The notes under the pieces: generated by a model
Told to the model about the DNA's origin: nothing
The model's database searches: none
Seen by the model: the letters and a program-made list of their open reading frames with translations, nothing else
From: Spisula solida
Lineage: Eukaryota; Mollusca; Bivalvia; Venerida; Mactridae
Length of the DNA: 64,000 nt
NCBI GenBank assembly: GCA_947247005.1
Contig: OX365949.1
Coordinates: 16,867,130 to 16,931,129 of the forward strand
Direction of reading: 5' to 3'
Made by a program: the position numbers and the translations under genes
Shown here: piece after piece, positions 13,205 through 24,515 of the stretch
Numbering within the stretch: position 1 is the first letter of the stretch
Layout: each line of letters begins with the position of its first letter

Positions 13205-13496
13205 GAAAATAGGAAGAGTCCTGGCTCAGATGGCATAAGTACAGAATTTTACAAAATCTTCTGGAATGATATTAAAACATATCTTATAAAATCTCTAAAT
13301 TATTCGTTTTAAAGTAATCAACTTACAGAACTTCAAACACAGAGCGTGGTCTCTCTTTTACCAAAAAAGAACACAGTTTACTATTAACTGACATTAATAA
13401 TTGGCGACCAATTTCATTGTTGAATGTGGACTACAAAAAAGCTTCCAAATCAATAGCCAATCGAATGAAAAATGTACTTGACAATATAATTGTTAT
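13205..13496 (+). pseudogene. L1-type LINE reverse transcriptase fragment, part 1
   Basis: Conceptual translation gives the typical block SPGSDGISTEFYKIFW, then LPKKNT and NWRPISLLNVDYKKASKSIA followed by NRMKNVLDNII, which are finger-subdomain motifs of L1/Tx1-clade reverse transcriptases. In-frame stops are present (for example after NYSF). The frame is cut at about 13496 by an insertion and resumes at 16226. Confidence 0.8.
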
Positions 13497-14083
13497 GCCC
13501 TAAAATTTGTGATTTGTTCTTTTACTAAATGTTAATAAAATATGGGTTATTTATAAGTTTGGGTTATATTTTTACATCTAAATTGTTGAAGTTGAAATTG
13601 TATGCTGGGAATTTCCACAGATATTATAGATAATCTATTTCTACACAATTTCTAGAATTTTAAGTATGTATGTTAAATATGGGTATTTTTACAACAATAG
13701 ATTGGTGTTCGTTATGTATGTTGTAATTGTTGACATGTTGAATGAGTGCATTTTTGTTTGATTGAAACATATGGTATAAAAACAGTAAACAATGGAGGTG
13801 CGAAAAACCATTGAAACAGTATCAGCGAAGTAGCCGGTTTGTCTCCGGAATACTGCATTTCAGCCGGATTTCGGTGATTGGCAATTACAAGCCATTTACA
13901 CCTTTTTGTCGCTTGAGGCTCAAACATTCTTTTATGTCAGAATGAGCAAGACGTGTTAAGTAATTTTCAAACTCCTTTTTCATTGGTCAATACAAAATGT
14001 CTTAAATTTTATTCGGCTTTTTGATTGGTTAATTATTGTTTTCGGTCTTTCGTTAAAAGTTGTGTCCTTCCTCAGAGAAGTCA

Positions 14084-14169
14084 CTTTTGATACCGACTTC
14101 TATGTTTTAAGAACTATACTTGTGTAAAATAAATTTGAGGAAAGGACACACTTCTTGATTATTTTTAGG
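14084..14169 (+). repeat. 86-bp direct repeat, copy 1 (copy 2 at 16052-16140)
   Basis: The block from ACTTTTGATACCGACTTCTA to CTTGATTATTTTTAG is nearly identical at 14084-14169 and 16052-16140. In copy 1 the segment GTGTCCTTCCTC (about 14063) forms an inverted repeat with GAGGAAAGGACAC (about 14139). The two copies bracket the fold-back at 14544-15723, but copy 2 is not at the edge of the insert, so they do not behave as LTRs. Confidence 0.7.
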
Positions 14170-14543
14170 TAAGAAACTTTGCTATATTCTTTATGTATTT
14201 TACAAGTACTTTTATTCAGAAATTCAATATGTTTTATAATTCGCAAGATTTCTAATTGTTGAAGTAGTACTGTTTTACTGTAAGTTCAGTTATTTTTGTG
14301 TGGGTGTAATATGCGTGTATATAACAAATGTACCTACAAAGGTTTATGAACTATTGATGAATAGTATTTTATTTCTGTATTTTAATTGTCTGACAGTGTG
14401 GAATTGTATTTGAATTCATTATTGATGAATTAGTATGTATTGAGAAATTGGTATTCATCGGAGTAAAGAAATTTATTAAGCGGCCTATGTTGCACATAGA
14501 GCGCTGTATACTTTTCGGTTATTCTGGCTGTTTCGGTTCACTT

Positions 14544-15723
14544 GGCAGTGGCTAGTCGTCCGGCGCCGGACGACTAGACAGCGAAATTAGTCGTCCGGCG
14601 CCGGACGACTAGACAGCGAAATTAGTCGTCCGTCAGTGGACTACTCGCAAACGCTACGCGCATTGGCTAGAGAACCATCATTCTATTTCTACGCATTATG
14701 CATCTACCTTATAATAAAGATTATAATAAACTACGAATATAGGCAAGACATGGCAATGCCTTATCTGCAACCATTTTGTGACCTCCCGTATATCTCCGTA
14801 TATTGTCCGCCGTATTGGGATGGTATAAACTGGCACGAATGAATGCAGAAATCGCTGTCGGGTTTTATAAAGCACGACAAATAGCAATGGCGCAGCTGTG
14901 TATTAGAAATGGCATTAGAAATAGAGCTAGAAGTAGTAAGGGAACAAAGAATGTTTCAATTACAGTATTATGAGGATAATGAAAGTATTTTACTTCATGT
15001 TGAAAAAATTTAATTGCTGTGTAAGGTAATTGCAGTTTGGAATGTCACTGGTTATATAATGTTGCCGTTTATAAATGTTATCATGGTAGGTCCTATTGTA
15101 TATTGTTGTTGTTGTTCTATTTAAAATGAAAACAAATAAAAAGTACAATTGTAAATTGTATTGTTTTGTATATATGTGTCATTAAAACTGCGAATGAAAA
15201 ATAATTAATTGCCACATTAGCTTTGTTTGTGACACATGTACCATTTCTTCTACATCTCCATTACCTACTACTTATCATAATGAGCATAGCATAATGCTAC
15301 TGCATGTCACTTTAACACAGCATTACCATTTCAATCAACTTGGATATTTTTTGCACTATATAAAGATCTCATGCCGACAGCGATTTCCGCATTCATTCGT
15401 GCTAGTTTATACTATGGCGGACAATATACGGAGATACACGGGAGGTCACAAAATGGTTGCTGATAAGGCATTGACATGTCTTGCCTGTATTCGTAGTTTA
15501 TTATAACCTTTATTATAAGGTAGATGCCACGGATATACACAGTCTAATGTATTTCCGTGGTAGATGCATAATGCGTAGAAATAGAATGACGGTTCCCGAG
15601 CTAATGCACATAGCGTTTGCTAGTAGTCCACTGACGGACGACTAATTTCGCTGTCTAGTCGTCCGGCGCCGGACGACTAATGTCGCTGTCTAGTCGTCCG
15701 GCGCCGGACGACTAGCCACTGCC
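14544..15723. mobile_element. Fold-back element with iterated GGCGCC-centred palindromes
   Basis: Each end carries two perfect 24-bp palindromes centred on GGCGCC (half-site TAGTCGTCCGGC), joined by ACAGCGAAAT-type spacers. The whole outer ~320 bp at each side are inverted copies: left GTCGTCCGTCAGTGGACTAC at about 14625 matches right GTAGTCCACTGACGGACGAC at about 15632. Ends are GGCAGTGGCTAG and CTAGCCACTGCC. The ORFs at 14636-14887 and 15294-15506 are in the two arms and reflect the palindrome. A target duplication is not obvious. Confidence 0.75.
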
Positions 15724-16225
15724 TATGCACTTAGCAGTAATTTTGTATCTTTGGATTTAATTCAACCCGGAAATCAAAACAGAGTTGTTTTAACTAAAAG
15801 TTTTTGTTTAATTATCATTATTCCACGCTGTTTGACATAATGACATGTATGTATACTTCTTATTGCTATATTTTCTAAATGATATAAACCGAAAGTTCAG
15901 GTCGATCTTAGGCCGTATGTATTTTAATGCTTTGTTTATTGTCGTCATTTGAACACTGTTTTCTATAGCATTTAAAATACTTTATACTTAAATTTCATAA
16001 CATCTAATACATTTGATAAATTTATGTTGCTTATTTGTATTCATAAATTATCGTGACTTTTGATACCGACTTCTATGTTTTAAGAACTATACTTGTGTAA
16101 AATAAATTTGAGGAAAGGACACACTTCTTGATTATTTTTAGATCTTGGAAGACAGTCAACCACAGTTTGGGTGCACAGTAGTACAGCCCCAACCAACATA
16201 TATCAACACACTGGTGAAGACGTAA

Positions 16226-16340
16226 AATCGTCTTCACAACACAATTATTAAAGACCAAACTGGATTTATCAAAGGAAGATACATTGGTGAAAACGTACGA
16301 ATATTATATGATGTAATCGAACAAATAAACAACGATACAA
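16226..16340 (+). pseudogene. L1-type LINE reverse transcriptase fragment, part 2
   Basis: Translation gives IIKDQTGFIKGRYIGENVRI then LYDVIEQINNDTNVTRKV, the block that directly follows NRLKKVLPNII in L1/Tx1-clade enzymes, so it continues the fragment ending at 13496. A 19-bp inverted copy of its start (GATAAATCCAGTTTGGTCT) lies just downstream at about 16358. Confidence 0.8.
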
Positions 16341-17960
16341 ATGTAACGAGGAAGGTTTAATATTTTGATAAATCCAGTTTGGTCTAGTGAGCTTCCTTAT
16401 GTTTTAGAAATATCTAACTCGTATTCTTAGAATAAGAATGATATCCAATACACATATAACCTTACATATTAGGACCTAGGATAATCTTACAGTAAAGACT
16501 TAATTTTATCGGAAAAATAGTCAATTTAAGATTGATGTACATTGTATATTGAATACGGTCCAAGAACAGCACTGTTTTAAGAGTAGTTGGGAATCAACTA
16601 GCTCTCAGACTCAAGAATCTTAAAATAATGTCAATTCACATACGCTCAGTTTTCTGTTACAACAATGATATTAACAATTAACTCAGGAACGCGTTAATAT
16701 TACGACGCCGGTAGGCGAAAACGAAAGTAGAAACTTAAAAATTGTAAATATAAGAAAAATGCTGTGTTTCTGAGCCATTCTATCATTAGTAAGAATAATC
16801 CAAGTGAGTTTTGTGTTAAAATCTTGAATAACTACATGTTTGCAATAAATTATTTGCAAGGGTTATGACCTTTGTAGTGTTTTGAATGAGAACTGCAGGT
16901 GAAAAACTGCGAAACTAGGCTTTCTAGCTCTGGGACCGGAAAATACGGCTTTTTCTCTGGTAGGTTTACATTCATGAAATTTGTGGAAAAACGCACAGGT
17001 ATTCGGCATGTTGGCTGGGACCCCCCCCCCCCCCCCCCCCTAGTGACCCACTCTACGACCCATCCAGAGAGCTGAAACATGTCTAAAAATTGTTCAAACA
17101 ACATACAATAACATTTCACTAAACATCTAAAAAACACCAGTTGGTGTCTATAACTTAAGAGAATTCTGTCTGGAAACCCTATTATTTTGGATCCAATTGT
17201 GAGTTAAGCATGTATTAAGGAAGCCAAACAAGTATGCTGTTGATGGATACCAATCCGATAAGCCATTTTATTCTGAGCTGAAGATACGGAATGTTGGCGT
17301 CTTTTTCACATGTTTTCGCGACCCAAACAAACGACTACTTGGTGCCTCAATGTGTCAAGATGTTGTTTTGTGGCTATTGTTTTTGTGTTTTTTGCTTGAT
17401 TTATGATACATAAACTAAAAAAAGGGTGCATTTCTTTTCAGGTGTGTGATTAACTTCAAATCTACTGACGTTTTGGTGAAAGGTGTTTGTCGGCCAGACA
17501 ATTCTGTGAATTCTGGGTTTACCGCTCCCAAAACTTTCATCTACGGACAATTGCGAAATTCTGGTATGTATTTTTCGCTCTGTCTTCAATTTTAGCGAAT
17601 TGGTTTGGACGCGAATAAAGCGAAACAACCGTTTGCACATGCGCGAGAGCCAAAGTCTATCTTCTTCCGAGTTTAAGGGTTCAGAGTGAGAACAAAAGTG
17701 GGGGGGGGGATGGTAAACAATAATTTTGATTTTTTAAGAAAATTAGCAGGTTGGGTACAACGCTAAATTTGGTAACGTTTGTAAAAAAATGATATTACCA
17801 TTCACTATCAACATATTTTTAGTTAGTTGCTTTGTATGTTGTTACAATTAATAAATTAAAATGTTTTGCAGGTAATCTGATTGAAATCGGACGTAAAACA
17901 ACGAAGTTATTGCATAAATAAAATTTGGAAAATAATATGAGTTATCTCCGTTTTAGTTAA
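16341..17960. other. No supported gene; includes a poly-C tract
   Basis: Contains a run of about 22 C at 17021-17040 (glycine-rich in the minus frame, not a gene) and a run of 9 G near 17700. The minus-strand ORFs at 16850-17137 and 17401-17640 show no domain or splice context. Confidence 0.4.
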
Positions 17961-18004
17961 AGGCAGTGGCTAGCCGTCCGGCGCCGGACGACTAGCCACT
18001 GCCT
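17961..18004. mobile_element. Solo 44-bp palindrome related to the 14544-15723 element
   Basis: AGGCAGTGGCTAG at the left and CTAGCCACTGCCT at the right enclose one copy of the GGCGCC-centred palindrome. TAA flanks both sides (17958-17960, 18005-18007), as expected for a 3-bp PIF/Harbinger-style duplication. It looks like the collapsed ends of the larger fold-back. Confidence 0.7.
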
Positions 18005-18309
18005 TAATTAAAATAAGTTGATGCAAAAAACGCAACGGTGAAATTTTATTTTTTTTGTAAGTTTTCTACATTATAGATGTTACTGAAGAAAACTGCCCAG
18101 TCAATTTCTTGCAATTATCAAGCTAAATTATCAAACCCATACAATTCATGCAGTTTTGTCACCATATGTAACTAAATTTAGTTACACAAAGGCGTTACTA
18201 AATTTAGTCTTGTCCCCAACCTGATTAGAGGGCTTAAGCAAACAGATTTGTATTGTATGTATACTATCACTGTAACATAACACAAACAACTCGTTAAATT
18301 AGGGCCTCC

Positions 18310-18537
18310 ATTTTAAAATAGTTTGTTTCAAAGAATGTTTGTGTCTTTCAGTACTCGTTTACAAACACACAAATTGGCAAATGTCACAAGCCAAAATGCA
18401 TACCATGCTTACATTATAACTCCAGGGAACAAACTCTTATTTAGTTTTGGACTGAAAAATGTATAATTAAAAAGATATTCAAGAAACATTGCCATTGTTT
18501 AACTTTCGGTTTGCAAGGTCATTGAAGTTTTGCATGA
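18310..18537. repeat. Dispersed repeat C, left part (split; rest at 21472-21660)
   Basis: Reverse complement of about 36640-36835. The homology stops exactly at the mariner end (18540) and resumes at 21472 as the reverse complement of about 36470-36635, so one copy of the 36475-36887 element was split by insertion. Confidence 0.65.
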
Positions 18538-18566
18538 TACGAGGGCCACTCAAAAAGTAGTCCAAT

Positions 18567-18652
18567 GTCTTTGACGATGATCATTCCATTGCATTAAAAG
18601 GCCGACACGTCAGTGTAAATAAAAGACCATTTAGTTATGGTATCCAGAACTA
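18567..18652. repeat. Repeat A, internally deleted copy (86 bp)
   Basis: Begins GTCTTTGACGATGATCATTC and ends ...GGTATCCAGAACTA, the two edges of the 4020-4820 element with the middle missing. Flanked by similar 13-bp segments (CTCAAAAAGTAGT / CTTAAAAAGTATT). Confidence 0.7.
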
Positions 18653-19689
18653 CTTAAAAAGTATTAATCAGTGGCCAATAATACGTTTAATATTCAATCA
18701 ATGTGTATAAAAGTGGACATTTTCTGAAAGATACAACCTTTGCCTAGCTAACCAATAAAACAATATTGCAATCGGTAAAATTTCCATTCACCCATATGAC
18801 ATTGAACCAATAGGGGTAAGAATCACTGGAATTGCGGGAAAATAAGGTATATTAGTAGACGTAATGGTTGATACTAATGGTCATAGTTTCTATAACTTTT
18901 ATCCGATTGATTTGAAATTTGCAGATTATATGCACCGTATACTTGTTGAACTAGTGCTGAATCAACATCATTGTTTGGACAGTCTAAATGGATTTAGTTG
19001 TACAAGGAATCTGCCACATTCGAAATACTCCAAAAACTGGATTTTGCTGGGACTATACCCTATACGTTGTTGCTGCATTGTACTACTGTACGTCTTAAGT
19101 GAGAAAGTCAAACATGTAGCTTTTTTACACATTTATATATGTTACTATCTTTCAAATGATAAATATGTCTTGAATTATTCATAATTTGTTCTTTACTACA
19201 GCACAAAGGACATGATCACGTGACCAAAAAATACGTATTTTAGATTTATGACGTCATATCCCTAATACAATAATACAGAAAACGAAAATAAAAACACATT
19301 ATAGTAATTTTATATAAGAAGAATAACATGAAATGGACAACAGGGGTGAATTTTCTTTTTTTATCATAAATAGGGGGTATAACATTACCCCACCCACTTT
19401 TTAAAGTAGGGCTCGATCATAAAATTTTGTTGTAAAAAATAAAATTGAGGTAAAAATGATTAAAATCGTCCGACGAATGTAACTACATATCATAATCTAG
19501 AAAAATTGACATATTGAGAATAAATTAGTGTTTATTTACATAGTATATATCTAATATTAATTAGGGTGTATGTGTGGTATTTTGAGTCACGGCTCTGACT
19601 TGTTTATATTGCTATAGTTTGATAATAATTTACTGTTTTCAAAATTATGAATTGCCATTTAAGAGTACAATGATACGTATTGCAAAAAG

Positions 19690-20290
19690 AGTATATTAAG
19701 TCAGACAGGGAAGGCAGCACTCAACTTAACCAGCCGAGCACAGAAAACATTAAAAACACACAAAGCACAATGCCCAACTAAACAAGCGCAGATCCGCCCA
19801 AGTCCAAGCTGTCGAAAAGTATAATAAATTATAACTAGCTGAATGACCCAGTAGAAAAGATACAGCAACCAAAAGGCGGAATGCCTACGCTGAATGACCT
19901 AGTAACAACAGTAAAACTGCTGAACTACATAGTTATAGCAGCCTTTAGTCTCAAAGTTAAATAACAGTATTAAAACGTTGAAAGGCCCGTATAGTGGGAT
20001 GACCTACTAACAAGCTGAATGACCCAGTTTCCACAGCAAAAGGACTATATTACCCCGCTTTAGCTGTAAGAAATCTTAAAACGAAGAAGTGCCCAACGCA
20101 CTACCGACCAAGAAAATTAAACGCCCCTAGTCTCATTGTTAAAAACTGAATAAAAAAGATTCAGCAAACAAAAGGCAGAAAGCCCACGCTGAATGACCTA
20201 GTAACAACAGTAAAACTGCTGAACTACATAGTTTTAGCAGCCTACAGTCTAAAAGTAAAGTAACAGTATTAAAACGTTGAAATTTAGTTT
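19690..20290. repeat. Imperfect direct duplication, about 115-bp block
   Basis: The block CGCTGAATGACCTAGTAACA...AGTATTAAAACGTTGAAA occurs at about 19885-19985 and 20188-20284, with shorter related phrases (GAATGACCCAGT) between. Part of the mariner interior; no gene supported. Confidence 0.55.
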
Positions 20291-20559
20291 CAGTAAGCCT
20301 GAATGACATTTGACAACAACGCTCAGAAATCATATGAGCACATATAAGACAAGTGTCTTACGTATTTATGAGGTATTCTTTGTCCAGTGCTTTAAACTAT
20401 GTCTTGTTTGAATATCAATAAAATGGAAATGCTTTCATATTAAATGATGAAAATACCACTAATGTCTAGCTGAGAGATTGTTCTTAAAGAAAATGTACAC
20501 TTTTTATATAGTCAGAGGCAATGATGTTGATTTATCGCCCACTGATTAATACTTTTTAA

Positions 20560-21455
20560 GGAGGTACGCGCACCTTTTATCTAACGATCGAATTTTCCTT
20601 GAAACATCTTAAAATGACAGAACAGTCTTCTAGAACAACATTGAAATCATAAAAATGATATGTCACCAGGCTCGTTTTCGACATACATGGCTTTCTAATG
20701 ACCTACCATTGTATTTTGGTCATTTTATCTATTTCCTGCATTTATGGCACCATTATGTTCTTTTTAAGATTATTACTGTATGAAACCACTTTTAAGCAAT
20801 GCATGATATTTTGTGTGTTCAATGTTCATTCCTATTGACATTAGTCACAATTCCAGCTGCCTGGTGAACAAATTCAGTATTTGAACATGATAAATAGTTA
20901 CCCCACCCACTTGCTAAAAAGTGTGATTTTCAAATGATTTCAAATGAACGTCAAAAAATACCCAACGATCGAAAATGATTTAAAATTGGCCCTAAGTTTA
21001 GTATCAAATAGAACACCAGTTTAGTCAAATAAAAAATAGGGGTCACCAGCCTTTTTTGGGAGCTGTGCATAAAAAAGCACCAATTATGAATAAATTTGCA
21101 TAAAATTAACCTAATTTGCATATTGTAATGAAATAATTTTTTCTTAAAAATATTTCAAAGTGTGGCTACCTCTTATAACTAAACCATGCACTACATATTA
21201 TATATAAGCATATGCATTTGAACAATTGTAGGGACTTATTGTGAACCCATATTATTAACAATTTTGCCGTTCCCCACCCACTTTTTCATACAGGCAAAAA
21301 ATAAAAAGTTAAAAATATCTAATTTGTGCGATAATATTTTGTTTATTTTCATTAATCAACATTCATATGCAATCATTGAAACTAAAATTCATGTTTGTTC
21401 TTATCTAATACGATTTTGAAATTTCGCGCATGCGCACAAGGCAGCTCGTACCTCC
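20560..21455. mobile_element. TTAA-flanked MITE (piggyBac-like)
   Basis: Ends GGAGGTACGCGC and, reverse complemented, GGAGGTACGAGC; TTAA on both sides (20556-20559, 21456-21459). About 0.9 kb, no ORF. It interrupts the right inverted repeat of the surrounding mariner-type element. The phrase CCCCACCCACTT occurs near both ends. Confidence 0.75.
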
Positions 21456-21471
21456 TTAAGTGGCCCTCGTA

Positions 21472-21660
21472 CAAGTTCATAAATATGTTCCATATTTATT
21501 TCTTTATATATTTCTGTTCTGTTCTGTTTATAAGAGTTTGTTCCTTATACTATTGACTATGTCTCAAACAACAAACTTTGACTCTTAGTGTCATTTGTTT
21601 GTGAACAAGCAAGATTTGCAATAAAAGTGCACTCATTCTTCAATAAATTCACTTTATTGT
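21472..21660. repeat. Dispersed repeat C, right part
   Basis: Ends CTTCAATAAATTCACTTTAT, the terminal repeat of the element at 36475-36887. Continues the copy interrupted at 18537. Confidence 0.65.
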
Positions 21661-21679
21661 TACTTATTTAAGAAATAAA

Positions 21680-22140
21680 AATCTGTTCGCGTGTAACGAG
21701 TGTCCGTGTTTTATTCACCGACCAAATACAAGAACAGAGTTTTAATTTCGATTCTAAATACGATAATATCCAACACTATTTAACTGCGGGCAATCCATTT
21801 TCACCCTTTTGACATTGAACATAAATCCACGCTGAAATTGAGTGGCTTATTAGCTGGTACAATTACCTCCCTCGTTAATGAAAACGACCTTCATAATTTT
21901 ATAAAGGAAATAACACATTTTAAACATTGAAACAAATTTAATTACACGAATATAGTGTATCTATTTCATGAAATGAAAAATATAAATAAATTGATTATCA
22001 GAAGTGTTTATGAAACTTTGATACTCGTGGAATTCGCGATCCGTTGAAGTTTTTACTTTAAAGTTTACGTTCATTCATTCATAAATATGTCACGTGATAC
22101 GGGGCGTAAATAGTTACAGCCAATTTGATACCATGTTTTT
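21680..22140 (+). repeat. Dispersed repeat B, copy 2 (5' part)
   Basis: Same sequence order as the copies at 11927 and 34556, from GTGTTTTATTCACCGACC to ...GATACCATGTTTT, then interrupted by the element at 22141-23606. Its 3' end resumes at about 23607-23683 (GGTAATAATACATGG... CGCGGATCGTGTTAGAA). Confidence 0.8.
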
Positions 22141-23606
22141 GTGTCGCCTGAAAAGGCGACATATAGGTGTTACTTTGGCGGCGGCGGCGGCGGCGGCGGT
22201 GGCGGTGGCGGCGTCACAAATTGCTTGTCCGGAGCATAACTTTGTCACCTTAAGTTCAAATGTCTCAAGAATTGGTATGCATGTTTCTTGCAATAAGCCG
22301 GAGTGCAGTGCGCAAGAACCATAACGCTACCTGTCATAGTTTTTGAATTATTTCCCTTTGATTGATTTTATTAGAGCATTTCTTGTCCGGAGCATAACTT
22401 TGTCACCTTAAGTTCAAATGACTCTAGATTCGGTATGCATGTTTCTTGCAATACGCTGAAGTGCAGTGCGCAAGAACCATAACTCTACCTGTCATAGTTT
22501 TTGAATTATTTCCCTTTGATTGATTTTATTAGAGCAACTCTTGTCCGGAGCATAACTTTGTCACCTTAAGTTCAAATGACTCTAGATTTGGTATGCATGT
22601 TTCTTGCAATAAGCCGAAGTGCAGTGTGCAAGAACCATAACTCTACCTGTCATAGTTTTTGAATTATTTCCCTTTGATTGATTTCATTAGAGCATTTCTT
22701 GTCCGGAGCATAACTTTGTCACCTTACGTTCAAATGACTCAAGAATTGATAGGCATGTTTCTTGCAATAAACCGGAGTGCATTGCGCAAGAAACATAACT
22801 CTACCTGTCATAGTTTTTGAATTATTTCCCTTTGATTGATTTTATTAGAGCATTTCTTGTCCGGAGCATAACTTTGTCACCTTACGTTCAAATGACTCAA
22901 TAATTAATAGGCATGTTTCTTGCAATAAGCCGGAGTGCAGTGTGCAAGAACCATAACTCTACCTGTCATAGTTTTTGAATTATTTCCCTTTGATTGATTT
23001 TATTAGAGCATTTCTTGTCCGGAGCATAACTTTGTCACCTTAAGCTCAAATGACTCAAGATTTTGTATGTATGTTTCTTGCAATAAGCCGAAATGCAGTG
23101 CGCAAGAACCATAACTCTGCCTTGCATCGTTTTTTAATTATTTCCCTTAGATTAATTTAATTTGAGCATTTCTTGTCCGGAGGATAACTTTGTCACCATG
23201 AGGTTGAATGACTTGAAACTTGGTATGCATGTTTCTTACCAAAAGTCCAAGTGCAGTACACAAGAACCGTAACTCTACCTTGTGCCATTTTTCAATTTTA
23301 TAAGCATTTCTTGTCCGTGGCATAACTTTGTTACCATAACTATTAATGACTCAAAAATAGGAATGCATGTTTCTTTGCTGTGACATGAAGTGCAGTGCGC
23401 AAGAATCATAACACTAGCTTGTATAGTGTTTGAATGATTCCCTTCAGATTGATTTTATGGGGACATTTTTTTGTCCAGAGCATCGCTTTGTCGTTTTTAG
23501 TTCAGATGACTAGAGAACTCTTGTGAGTCTGATATGTAGCCCTATACTGGATAGTTTTCCATGACAAATGTGCATTTCGTCAGGCGACACTTGCGACTCG
23601 CGGAGC
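22141..23606 (+). mobile_element. Helentron/HINE-like tandem-repeat element, ~157-bp units
   Basis: Opens with the hairpin TGTCGCCTGAAAAGGCGACA, then a (GGC)n run (22178-22213), then about nine units of ~157 bp starting CTTGTCCGGAGCATAACTTT. It closes with CAGGCGACA (complement of the start) and a short stem near GCGACTCGC. It is cleanly inserted in repeat B between TTTT runs. Sub-terminal inverted ends, central minisatellite and 3' hairpin are the known layout of non-autonomous Helentrons; assignment is by structure. The ORF at 22094-22324 is the GGC run and is not a gene. Confidence 0.65.
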
Positions 23607-23690
23607 TTTTATTTTGAGGTAATAATACATGGCCCGGTCTGCTATATGTATATATGGATTAATCCGCGGATCGTGTTAGAACTTTTGTTT

Positions 23691-24010
23691 TAACTTCAAG
23701 GGTAGATGTGGTGCATCATAATAATATGCTTATTGTAGCCAACACATTTCAATTTTAAGAATAAAATGCTTTCGAAAAAACATGCTCAATCTCACTATAG
23801 ATTATACTCTGTAACCTTAAAATTACCGATATAAAACCACAGGCCTGAGTTTTGAAATTCCCAATCATCCCGTCATTACTTTATATACGAGACAGGTTGG
23901 AAACGCATTTTTCTGGCCCCTGCATGATTCCACTTTTTAACGCATTATCGGACCAGGAAACGGTTGCAATCGAGTCTAGATGTGAAATACTACACAAAAC
24001 AATACATATA
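23691..24010 (-). pseudogene. Reverse-strand LINE remnant, second copy of 27565-27740
   Basis: The segment 23850-24010 is the reverse complement of 27565-27740 with about 80-85% identity by eye (shared ACGCATTTNTCTGGCCCCTGC-type block). The neighbouring part 23691-23822 recurs at 36905-37042. If 27565-27740 is LINE-derived then so is this copy. The 102-residue plus-strand ORF at 23852 is an antisense frame. Confidence 0.45.
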
Positions 24011-24515
24011 TCTACCATTGAACAAAGACCTAAATATACACAGATTGGACACTTAATTGAAAACGGAGAGAAAATGCAAAATAGCATGCAGCAGAAACTG
24101 ATATTTGGCATGAACCCTTTTGTTCGTCATCTATTTTTAATGACCAATATCTCATTTTGAAGAGCTAAGCTTTTTCCACTGCATGATGTAACTTATTTTT
24201 TTCTTTCTCTTGTAGAATTAAAAAAAAGTATCGTTTGAATGAGACAGATCGGGTATGTTCTGATAAAATTGGAATTTCCATTAAAATGAGAGTAGGTCTG
24301 GCTCTTTGAGGTCTAATGCTTTATTCCTTGACTGATTTCATTAAGTAGGTATGATTTTAAAGCAGAATAATAAATCTATTGCATAAACTCGTTAGTTTTT
24401 TCCTATATGTATATTAAAACAGGAGATATAAGGTATTAAGAACAAACGAGATTTCGCGAGATTTCAGAAAACTGCCGCGAGATATTGTGAGATTTGGTAG
24501 ATTTATCCAATTTTT

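Larger units (their letters stand above)
13497..16230. mobile_element. Unclassified insertion that splits the LINE reverse transcriptase
   Basis: The LINE frame breaks between ...VLDNII (13496) and ...IIKDQTGFIKG (from 16231). ATTGTTA at the left and ATTATTA at the right may be an imperfect target duplication; the insert would then begin TGCCC and end ACACA. It contains an 86-bp direct repeat (14084-14169 and 16052-16140) and the palindromic element 14544-15723. No coding region was found. Confidence 0.5.
18540..21469. mobile_element. Mariner-type element inserted in repeat C, TA target duplication
   Basis: Ends CGAGGGCCACTCAAAAAGTA at 18540 and, reverse complemented from 21469, CGAGGGCCACTTAAG; TA flanks both (18538-18539, 21470-21471). 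It carries two further inserts: a deleted repeat A copy (18567-18652) and a TTAA element (20560-21455). After removing these the inverted ends extend through CTTAAAAAGTATTAATCAGT (about 18653, and complement at about 20533-20560). No transposase was recognised. Confidence 0.7.

Noticed and set aside
16850..17137. 95-residue minus-strand ORF with a Gly run
   Set aside because: The Gly run is a 22-base C homopolymer; no domain or splice support.
22094..22324. Alanine-rich ORF
   Set aside because: Created by the (GGC)n run of the Helentron-like element.
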